A stretch of DNA of 22,281 nt from a bacterium (GTDB lineage: Bacteria > Hydrogenedentota > Hydrogenedentia > Hydrogenedentiales > SLHB01): contig JAAEQP010000916.1 of NCBI GenBank assembly GCA_024231375.1, positions 1 to 22,281 on the forward strand. The letters run 5' to 3'. Shown one piece after another: positions 1 through 7,470 of the stretch (position 1 is its first letter; each line of letters begins with the position of its first letter). Made by a program: the position numbers and the translations under genes. Below the pieces are notes generated by a model. It saw only the letters and a program-made list of their open reading frames with translations, did not search any database and was not told the origin of the DNA.

Positions 1-1
1 G

Positions 2-1120
2 GCCGAATGGGGCAGACTCAGCCCGAACGTGTCGATCTGGAACTACAACACCAACTTTCACCACTACCTGTTGCCCTGCCCGAACCTGCGCGTCATCGAG
101 CCCAACATCCGCTATTTCGTGGCCAATAATGCCATGGGGGTGTTCATGCAGGCCGCGTACAACAGCCCGGGCGGCGAGTTCTCCGACCTGCGCAACTACA
201 TGATGACCAACTTGCTCTGGGACCCGAACCGTAGCAGCGAGGTCCTCGTGGACGAGTTCCTGCAACTACACTACAAGGCCGCGGCGCCGCCCATCCGCCG
301 GTTCATCAACCTGACGCACGACAACGCTGCGCGCCTCGGCCTCCACAAAGCATGCATGAGCCCCGCGGCTGACTACGGAATCGACGCCGCCATCGCCCAA
401 GCCGGCATTGACTGCTTCGACGAGGCCCTGTTGCTGGCCGACGACGAGGTCGTGCGCGCCCGTGTCGAGAAAGCCTCGATTTGCGCGTACCGGGCGGCCC
501 TCGACCCGTTTCTTTCGCCAAGCGCCGACTCCTTGGCCGACGCCGATATGATCCGGCGCTCCCTGGCGTTGCGCGAGCAGTTCATCGCGCTCTGCCAGAA
601 GTTCGGCGTTGAAAGAATGGCCGAAGGGACGCCATTCGAGGCCTTCGAGGCGCACCCGCTTCCGCTCGAAGCGTTGGCGGGCCGGCGGGTGGTTCAACTG
701 CCTGAAGAATGGTTGTTCAAGACCGACCCGGAAAACGTGGGGGAGGGGCAGGGGTGGTTCCGGCAAGCGCCCGACGCGAGTTGGAAGGCCATATCTATTC
801 TCGAAACCTGGGATTCCCAGGGCTACGCGGACTACGACGGGTACGCTTGGTACACGGCCGAGGTCATGGTGCCGCCGGGCGAGGCAACGGCCTTCTGGCT
901 CCTCTGCGGCGCGGTGGATGAGACCTTCGACCTGTGGATCAACGGAGAACCGGCTGGCGCGAGTACGGGCGACCCTGACACACTCTGGGACAAGCCCGTT
1001 GCCGTCGATATCACCAAAGCACTCAAGCCCGGCGCCACGAACCGCTTCACCATGCGCGTCCATGACCGAGCCTACGCTGGCGGCATCTGGAAACCTGTCT
1101 GGCTCACGGCAACGGAGTGA
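2..1120 (+). CDS. DUF4838 domain protein with C-terminal jelly-roll (5' partial)
   Basis: The reading frame is open to the left edge of the window, so the N-terminal part is missing; the first internal Met is at base 29 but the frame reads through before it. The first ~110 residues match the end of a DUF4838 domain, seen in proteins related to glycoside hydrolases such as alpha-glucuronidases: a 'LLPCPNL' stretch, then 'NNAMGVFMQ' and 'LLWDPNRSSEVLVDEFL'. A helical segment follows. The last ~135 residues look like a GH2-type sugar-binding jelly roll, with 'YAWYTAEVMVP', 'DLWINGEPAG' and a closing 'GGIWKPVWL'. The likely role is binding or hydrolysis of a glycan, probably outside the cytoplasm, but the signal region is not in the window. 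It converges with the next gene with 13 bases between stop codons. Domain assignment is from remembered family patterns; substrate unknown. Confidence 0.8.
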   Translation, partial: AEWGRLSPNVSIWNYNTNFHHYLLPCPNLRVIEPNIRYFVANNAMGVFMQAAYNSPGGEFSDLRNYMMTNLLWDPNRSSEVLVDEFLQLHYKAAAPPIRRFINLTHDNAARLGLHKACMSPAADYGIDAAIAQAGIDCFDEALLLADDEVVRARVEKASICAYRAALDPFLSPSADSLADADMIRRSLALREQFIALCQKFGVERMAEGTPFEAFEAHPLPLEALAGRRVVQLPEEWLFKTDPENVGEGQGWFRQAPDASWKAISILETWDSQGYADYDGYAWYTAEVMVPPGEATAFWLLCGAVDETFDLWINGEPAGASTGDPDTLWDKPVAVDITKALKPGATNRFTMRVHDRAYAGGIWKPVWLTATE

Positions 1121-1133
1121 CCCCGTGCGTCCG

Positions 1134-3965
1134 TCACGGATCGATCCGCAGCCAACCCATTTCGGTGGGGTCTTCGGTCCAGTATCCGAGGCGATTCAGA
1201 GGGGGCGTGGGGGCGAGGGGCGCCCAAGTCTGGACGAGGGACGCTGACTCCAACCGGACGTTGATGCGCATCGGCCGGGCCGGATCCCACTCGCCGCCAA
1301 ACACGTCGAAGGGGATGCGGAATCGAAACGTCTGGCGTCCGTCAGTCGTCCTCGCGTCTGCCTCCCAATCCGTTACCGCGAACCGCCACCCCAGCACTGG
1401 ATTGCATTCACCCGTTTCGTCGACTTGGAACGTCCGGCGTGGGTAGATGTGGGCCGACTGCATGTGGACGGTGGCCGACAGGGGACGCACGTGCTCTGAC
1501 CCAGCACACTCGACGTTCAGGTAGATCGCGTCGTCATCGTGCGCCGCCTGCCACGTCGACGCGGGTTCGTCTGGGGTGAGCCGAGCGTCGCTCGCACCTG
1601 CTTCCGAGGACAGCGCCTGCCACGCGGCGTCGGTGCGCCATGCAGAGGCAAAGGACTCGGGCGCGGGCCGGCAACGGTAGCCGAATGAGTCGTCCGCCAT
1701 GCCGGATAGCGACGGAAATACATCCTCGCCGGCGGCCACGGCGCGTTCGGCTTCGGGAAACTCGGTGTCCAGCAGTCGGCGCAATAGCTTGGCGCGCCAA
1801 TGAAGTTTCGCGGGAAGGTACTTGTAGCCCTCGGCCTCGGAGTGGAATCCAAGGAACGCGTTTCCCTCACACAGCCCGGCCAAATCGGTCGAGTTCTTGA
1901 TTTCCTCGTCGACGATGGCGCGCAGTACCTGGAGGGTCGTGCTCCTCGCTTCGGCGGGGCCGTAGAGTAGTTGTTCGCGGAGGTCATAGAACCGGAGGAT
2001 GTTATGGCCTGAACGGAACTGGATTCCCAACGCCTCGGCCACGGAGATGTCCATTAGACGCTCCGGTTCGCGCGCGTAACGCGGTTTGAGCACCCTCAGC
2101 ACTTCGAGCCCGCGGTTCCACGTCTCGCACATGTTCCGACAGAGTTCAAGCACCTCGGAATAGGTGTGCGTACCGGAGAAGCACTCTCCGATGCGGTCAC
2201 CCGACATGGGGTAGTCAAGCCGCCACGTCGGCCCGAGCACTCGTTGGACGGGCTGGAGGTGGAGGGGCCACACGACGCCGTCATGCATGGGGCCGTAAAA
2301 CTGAAAGGCGTTGGTGAGCGGATAGTTGTCGTAGGCCTCAGCAAACAGACGCCAGGCCTTCACGACCTGCGGCACGTCGTCCGGCATCCAATCGCGGCGG
2401 GCAAGGTCCAGAAGGAACTCGTCCTCGCTCAGGTCATCTTTGGCAAAAGGCAACGCGCTAGCGGCGGCCCGGTTCATCACGGAAGGCAGATTGCCAAAGT
2501 ACCAGCATTGCATGACCGTCGCCACGTTCAGGTCGCGCATTGCGCGGTACTTTCCGAAGAGTTGGCCCGGAACGGGAATGTACGGCACCGAGGCGACCTC
2601 GTGCGAGTTGCAGGCCTGAATCTTGGCGGACAACCCGGCGGCATCGTCACCTAGGGCGTCCGCGATGATCCTGAAGGCCTCACTCGGGCCCACATAAGAG
2701 AGCCAGTAATCGCTCGCGTGACGCTCTCTGCCGAGTTGGCGCTTGCTACCGCCGGATTCGAAGTTGTACTGGACGATGACGCCGGGCGGCGTGTGGCGGG
2801 CCATGTCGGCGAGCGGCTCGAACCCTGCGCCGGGACGGTGCTCGGCGGCATACAGCCAGGAGATGAGTTTGGCATCGGGGGCGGCCTCGTGCATGCCCCG
2901 TTCCATGGCCGACAACGCGGCACTGTGAATCTCCCAGGGCTCCTTGGTGGAGCAGATGGGACAGTCGATCCGCCAGTCGGCATCGGCCTCGCTCAAGCAC
3001 GTGGTCGGCGCTTCGCCGTAACTGATGTTGATGAGTCCGCCGAGTCCGGGCACCTCGGAAAAGATGCTATGGAGCGCTTCGCGAAGGTAGGTTTGGGCCG
3101 CGTCGGAAAAGGGACAGAACAACCTGCCGGATTCACCGAACTTGGCGCCGCCGAGTTCCGGGTGGGCCTGCAACAGGGGATTGTCGGCCATCATATAGTA
3201 CGGTTCGATGGTGAACAGGAAGACCTTGATTCCATAACGCTGGCATTTGGCCACGGTCTTGCGGAGCTTCTCTAGACGCCGATCTCGGTCTGGGCTGGCA
3301 TTGGGGAGTAGCGAGGTCTTGCACAGGTCCTTGAACTCGATGGTCAGCCACAGCCCGTTCACGCCGTCATGAGCCAGCCGGTTGAGGTACCCGTCCGGAT
3401 AGTAGTCCATATCGTCGAGCAGTTCGTCGCGGTTCATGGGCGGACGCTTGATGGGCCCGAAAAAGCATCGCGAAATGCGCGTGTGGATAGAGGGCGAACG
3501 CAACGTGTCGCCGATGGTCAAGAACGGACCGTCAGCGCGCATGAGTTCGTCTTCAAGAAAGAAGACGCCCCGGCGTATGCCTTCCGCGTCATTCGCCTGG
3601 ATACGGCATTCGGTTTCGGAGACCGCGAGGGCGAACGTTTCGGGCTTCGCCGTGGAAACACGTTCCGTGACAATCGGGAACGGCCCGTCTATAGACACGT
3701 CAACACACGCGAAGAACCGATCGAGGTCGTCGTAGGCTGTTTCGAGGACGCCGTCCGTATCCGGAAAGCGCGCGTCAACCCACACGCCTCCCTTGAGACT
3801 CACTTCGCCATCCGTCTTCGCTGCGCGCGTCCAGTGCGGATGCCACGTCATCGGCGCGGCCAGAGCGTCCACAAACCCCCAATCGGCCTCGCCGGGACTG
3901 AGTGGCGGTTCCTCGGCCGGAGCGGCGAGACAGAAGTTGAGCGACGACAATGCAACGATGCGCAT
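1134..3965 (-). CDS. Glycosidase-like TIM-barrel protein with CBM9-like C-terminus
   Basis: This is a 943-residue protein. I chose the ATG at 3965 over the in-frame one at 3983 because AAGAGG (bases 3976-3971 on this strand) sits 5 bases before it and the chain then begins with a short signal-like stretch (MRIVALSSLNFCLAAPAEE). Residues ~75-145 resemble the small GH20-type N-terminal domain ('IQANDAEGIRRGVFFLED'). A TIM-barrel-like region begins near residue 190 ('YLNRLAHDGVNGLWL') and includes 'NISYGEAP' (Glu318), a plausible catalytic acid position, and a C-x2-C pair at 335/338. From ~777 to the end there is a CBM9-like beta domain closing with 'LNRLGYWTEDPTEMGWL'. It probably acts outside the cytoplasm on a glycan. 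It is divergent from everything to its right and convergent with the DUF4838 gene. The exact GH family cannot be decided from motifs alone. Confidence 0.8.
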   Translation of the reverse strand: MRIVALSSLNFCLAAPAEEPPLSPGEADWGFVDALAAPMTWHPHWTRAAKTDGEVSLKGGVWVDARFPDTDGVLETAYDDLDRFFACVDVSIDGPFPIVTERVSTAKPETFALAVSETECRIQANDAEGIRRGVFFLEDELMRADGPFLTIGDTLRSPSIHTRISRCFFGPIKRPPMNRDELLDDMDYYPDGYLNRLAHDGVNGLWLTIEFKDLCKTSLLPNASPDRDRRLEKLRKTVAKCQRYGIKVFLFTIEPYYMMADNPLLQAHPELGGAKFGESGRLFCPFSDAAQTYLREALHSIFSEVPGLGGLINISYGEAPTTCLSEADADWRIDCPICSTKEPWEIHSAALSAMERGMHEAAPDAKLISWLYAAEHRPGAGFEPLADMARHTPPGVIVQYNFESGGSKRQLGRERHASDYWLSYVGPSEAFRIIADALGDDAAGLSAKIQACNSHEVASVPYIPVPGQLFGKYRAMRDLNVATVMQCWYFGNLPSVMNRAAASALPFAKDDLSEDEFLLDLARRDWMPDDVPQVVKAWRLFAEAYDNYPLTNAFQFYGPMHDGVVWPLHLQPVQRVLGPTWRLDYPMSGDRIGECFSGTHTYSEVLELCRNMCETWNRGLEVLRVLKPRYAREPERLMDISVAEALGIQFRSGHNILRFYDLREQLLYGPAEARSTTLQVLRAIVDEEIKNSTDLAGLCEGNAFLGFHSEAEGYKYLPAKLHWRAKLLRRLLDTEFPEAERAVAAGEDVFPSLSGMADDSFGYRCRPAPESFASAWRTDAAWQALSSEAGASDARLTPDEPASTWQAAHDDDAIYLNVECAGSEHVRPLSATVHMQSAHIYPRRTFQVDETGECNPVLGWRFAVTDWEADARTTDGRQTFRFRIPFDVFGGEWDPARPMRINVRLESASLVQTWAPLAPTPPLNRLGYWTEDPTEMGWLRIDP

Positions 3966-4098
3966 GGATACCTCTTCATACACTTGTCCGAGATTTCCCG
4001 TACGGACCCGCCTTCGGAGGCCGCGGGCTCATTACAGCTGGTGTGGGATTCGGACCTGCGATTTCATGTGATCCCGAGTGTATGTTGAGGATACATGA

Positions 4099-4623
4099 AT
4101 AGGCCCCGTGCGCCGCAACCGGCGGACCGTGTGGCGCTTGTCCTGTATCCATGGGGTCGACGTGGAGTCCCATATTGGGCCCTTGACCGAACTGGGGATA
4201 CGCCGCGGACACAGACCAAAGGACTGGGGCTGGGGCACCATGAATGAAGACGAATGGGGGGCCGTCCGGTTGGTCTCCGTCTACGAACGCGAAGCCAAAG
4301 AGCCGTGGTATCTGGCCACCAATCTATCCGCCCCCCATCCCGCACAGATCGTACGACTCTACAAGCGTCGTATGTGGATCGAGGCAGCCTTCCGTGACCT
4401 GAAGAACAGGAACTGGGGCATGGGCATGGACCTGGCAAGGCTCACCAAAACCGGTCGCCTGGACCGTCATTTCATCATCCTTGCTGTGGCCTACATGCTC
4501 CTGTTCGCCTTCGGCGCTGCCGCAGAATCAGCCGGTCTGGCAGACCAACTCAAGGCAAATACCACCTCCGAGCGCGTCTTGTCTCTCGCACGCATCGGCA
4601 ACTGCTTCCTCCAAACCGCATGA
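4099..4623 (+). pseudogene. IS4-family transposase, C-terminal remnant
   Basis: The 171-residue frame (from a GTG at 4108; a stop lies just upstream at 4096) encodes only the C-terminal third of a DDE transposase. The IS4-family YREK signature is complete: Y85, R88, E92 and K99 with spacings 2, 3 and 6, inside 'LYKRRMWIEAAFRDLKN'. The preceding 'EPWYLATNL' is also typical. E92 would be the third acidic residue of the DDE triad; the regions carrying the two aspartates are absent. No terminal inverted repeats could be paired because the left end is gone. It is therefore a decayed insertion rather than a functional element. It separates the minus-strand glycosidase gene from the heparinase gene and may mark an old rearrangement boundary. 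Confidence 0.85.
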
Positions 4624-4902
4624 GTCGCAATACCTTACGCAATCGCTCACTTGCTTGACTTACCCACCTGAATCAGAACTGGGGATTGATGAGCTGAAGC
4701 TCAACTTGAAGACGATCGAAACGAAGCGATCGATCCTACTCCCAATCTCTTCCTCTCTCGCTTGTTCTCGGCGCCACTGCCGTTTCCTTCGCTATGAGAC
4801 CTTGACCGTCCCGAATGCCCGGCGTATCCTCCCCGGAAGGCATACTGCCAAGGTCGCGGGCAGAATTATTCGGAGAATTGCGTCCGAGGACAGGAGATCT
4901 GT
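4624..4902. other. Intergenic region between IS remnant and heparinase gene
   Basis: This 279-base stretch probably includes the right end of the insertion sequence, though its boundary is not identifiable. Two small symmetric motifs are visible: GAGC-TGAA-GCTC at 4691-4702, and the palindrome CGATCG twice, at 4713-4718 and 4727-4732, separated by 8 bases. The CGATCG pair could be a regulator site but nothing else supports this. A candidate promoter follows at 4802-4830 and is listed separately. Confidence 0.5.
4802..4830 (+). promoter_or_regulatory. Candidate sigma70-type promoter for heparinase gene
   Basis: TTGACC (4802-4807) and TATCCT (4825-4830) are separated by exactly 17 bases, matching 5 of 6 and 4 of 6 consensus positions. 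Transcription would start near 4837, giving a leader of about 65 bases before the ATG at 4903. The prediction is by eye and the host's promoter consensus is unknown. Confidence 0.45.
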
Positions 4903-7245
4903 ATGAATAAACGGGGATTCAGTCGTCGACAGTTCCTTACCAGTGCCACGTGCGCCAGCGCCGCGCTCGGCGCCTCGCTGGCGAAGCAGTCTGCCGCCTC
5001 CGGCTGGGAGATCCGCCCACGCCTTTACTTCACCGCGCAGGACGTGCCCGGACTTCGGCAGCGTTTCGACAACGACGCGATGCTGCGCCAAGCACGGGAC
5101 ACCCTCCTCTCCGATGCAGACAAGGCACTGACAAAGACGTTCGTCGAAGAGTCCTACGCAAAAGGCGGCAGTTCACAGCACGGCAACTACTACGCGGCCG
5201 ACCGTTCGGCCAGTCAGGCCATCGAAACCTGTGCATTCGCATACGTCATCACCGGTGAGCGCCGCTACGCCTATCATGCGCGCGACGCGTTGCTCCATTT
5301 CGCCAAGTACCGGCAATGGACAGGCGACAGCTTCCTTGATCGTGATCCTCCGTGGCGTTCCGCGCTTGAGACGGCCCATTTCACACGCGCGTACGCGCTT
5401 GGAATCGATTGGCTGGCCGACGCCCTCAGCGACGAGGAACGCCGGACCGCCTGCGCCGCCTTGGCGCGCTTGGGCGTCGAACCTCTGGCCGGCGATTGGC
5501 TCGATCCTGCACGCCGCATCCACGCCCTCGATAGCATGGGCCACAACTGGTGGATGGTCTGCGCGGGCGCCGCGGGCTTGGGGGCCATGACCCTGCTGGG
5601 CGAAGACGACCGGGCGGACCAGTGGCTCGCCAGCGTCGTGCATGGCGTGCCCGAGTTCTTCCGCTATCCGGGTAACGTGCTGCAGAACAAGCCCCGAAAT
5701 TTCGACCGCGCGGGCGGCTTCTACGAAAGCCTGGGCTACACGGACTACACGCTACGCTACTACGCCTATCTCCAAGCTGCTCTCCAGCACCTGTTTCCCG
5801 AAGGGTACGCAGGCGAACGGTTCGACGCGCTCGTTCCGGAAATCGCAGGCATGGACCTCTTCATGCTCCATTTCCTCTATCCCCGTAGCAGCGCGGCTGA
5901 CCACTCTCGACATGACTTCCTCACAGTGGACTTCGGCGATCACGGGCGTACCGGCAAGTTCTCAGGCGCCACGACCTTGTTTCTGGCCAAGGCCACCCGC
6001 AACGGCCGGTATCGCTGGTACTTCGACCGCTACTCGCGCAACGTGTCCGGTTTCTACGAGATGCTGTTCTACGACCCGAGTGTCACACCCGAGCCGCCGG
6101 ATTCGCTGTCGTTGTCGCATGCTCTGCACGACATTGGCTGGGCCAGCATGCGCGACACCTGGGATCGGGACGCGACGCTGTTGGCTGTCAAATGCGGTGA
6201 CACCTGGAACCACGCCCATGCAGATGCAGGGTCGTTTGTGCTCTATGCAGGCGGCGAACCGCTGTTGATAGACTCAGGCGCTTGTTCATATGGCCGCCCT
6301 GAGTACGGCGCCTACTATCAGCAGGCCAAGGCCCACAACACGGTCCTGCTCGACGGACGCGGCCCGGCGCGAGAGGACATCTACCGGGGGGCCAAGTTCC
6401 CAGGCAAGGTCCACTCGTTCCTCGATGCGCCCGGTACCCGCTACGTTCTGGCAGACGCCACCGGACCCTTCGCCAACGTCTACAGGCGCTTCCTCCGCCT
6501 CTTCCTCTGGCTCGACGACTTCATCGTGATCTATGACGACCTTCTCGCCCACGAGCCAGGCCATTTCGAGTGGTTGTTCCACGGAGAGGCCACGCCCGCA
6601 TTCAGCGATGGACGACTGACGGTGGAAGGCAGCAAGGCACGCCTGGCCCTTGATGTGTTGTACCCCGCTGCACTCGACGCATCGACGCGCGAAGGCCACG
6701 CGCCAAAGGCCCCGGACACGCGCTTGGATTATCTGGCGCTCAGATCCCCTGAGCCCGCCATGGACGCCAAGTTCCTGGGGGTTACGCGTGCCGGACGCGA
6801 GTTGCCGGAATTGGCTGTCACGAAACAGGAAGGCGACGAATGGATCGGCGCACAGGTGATAAGCGGAACCTATGAGTGGGATCTGTACTTCAACCTTCGT
6901 GCCGACGGCCGCCGCATGCACGTCAATAGTAATTCAACAATGGATCTCCTGGATACGGATGCCTACTGCGTTGCCGTGCGCTCCGGCGATCACAGGCGTG
7001 TCCTCGTCATCGGCGCCAGCTACCTTCGGACTGCCGAAGGGGTCGTCGTCATCGACTGTCTGTCGAAGTGCAACGCCGTGCTCGACTACGCACCGGACGG
7101 AGAAGCCTGCACACACGCCTACATTCAGGCGCCCGAGGGTTCGCGCGTACGCCTGGGCGCCAGCACCGTCCCAGGCCACGTGCGGTACAACGGGAAACTG
7201 CCCAGCGCTCTGGAAGAGGAAGGCGCGTTTGTTGTCGTTAGATGA
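4903..7245 (+). CDS. Tat-exported heparinase II/III family polysaccharide lyase
   Basis: This 780-residue protein begins with a twin-arginine signal (S-R-R-Q-F-L at residues 7-12, then an Ala-rich segment to about 32), so it should be exported folded to the periplasm or beyond. CAGGAG sits about 7 bases before the ATG. The middle is an alpha-toroid typical of these lyases, with 'GHNWWMV' (His214, Asn215) and 'GGFYESLGYTDY'. The beta-sandwich part carries the heparinase II/III hallmark 'WNHAHADAGSF' (around 435-445), 'LLIDSGACSYG' and 'AHNTVLLDG' (His478). The family cleaves uronic-acid-containing polysaccharides by beta-elimination, leaving a 4,5-unsaturated uronyl end. Length and architecture fit PL12/15/17/21-like enzymes, but the substrate (glycosaminoglycan, alginate or other) cannot be read from sequence. 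The GH88 enzyme encoded further downstream would act on such products. Confidence 0.88.
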   Translation: MNKRGFSRRQFLTSATCASAALGASLAKQSAASGWEIRPRLYFTAQDVPGLRQRFDNDAMLRQARDTLLSDADKALTKTFVEESYAKGGSSQHGNYYAADRSASQAIETCAFAYVITGERRYAYHARDALLHFAKYRQWTGDSFLDRDPPWRSALETAHFTRAYALGIDWLADALSDEERRTACAALARLGVEPLAGDWLDPARRIHALDSMGHNWWMVCAGAAGLGAMTLLGEDDRADQWLASVVHGVPEFFRYPGNVLQNKPRNFDRAGGFYESLGYTDYTLRYYAYLQAALQHLFPEGYAGERFDALVPEIAGMDLFMLHFLYPRSSAADHSRHDFLTVDFGDHGRTGKFSGATTLFLAKATRNGRYRWYFDRYSRNVSGFYEMLFYDPSVTPEPPDSLSLSHALHDIGWASMRDTWDRDATLLAVKCGDTWNHAHADAGSFVLYAGGEPLLIDSGACSYGRPEYGAYYQQAKAHNTVLLDGRGPAREDIYRGAKFPGKVHSFLDAPGTRYVLADATGPFANVYRRFLRLFLWLDDFIVIYDDLLAHEPGHFEWLFHGEATPAFSDGRLTVEGSKARLALDVLYPAALDASTREGHAPKAPDTRLDYLALRSPEPAMDAKFLGVTRAGRELPELAVTKQEGDEWIGAQVISGTYEWDLYFNLRADGRRMHVNSNSTMDLLDTDAYCVAVRSGDHRRVLVIGASYLRTAEGVVVIDCLSKCNAVLDYAPDGEACTHAYIQAPEGSRVRLGASTVPGHVRYNGKLPSALEEEGAFVVVR

Positions 7246-7470
7246 GCCGGTCAAGCGCGCGAGGACGGCTGCTGTTCGTGAAGACTCCACTTCGTTGCCT
7301 GTGAAGACACTGGGTGCTGAGCCGATCACGGGTTTCGTCACGTATCCTCGCCATCCGGAGAGCCGCGTCTTTGTCCGAGCGTTCCCTTGAACATGCTCTT
7401 GTGTTGGGGACGCAGGATTGATAGCGTGGTGCCGCATGACGTCAAGAGGGGTTGTCAGAAAGGGTATGAG

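Noticed and set aside
4031..4075. tRNA T-arm-like sequence on the minus strand (GGTCCGAATCC followed by ACCA)
   Set aside because: The T-stem has two mismatches and no matching acceptor strand or anticodon arm lies at the right distance, so no tRNA can be folded. It could be a remnant of an integration site but nothing else supports that.
7387..7470. Upstream in-frame start for the beta-helix gene
   Set aside because: It would place 28 unrelated residues ahead of a clear signal peptide, while the ATG at 7471 has its own ribosome site.
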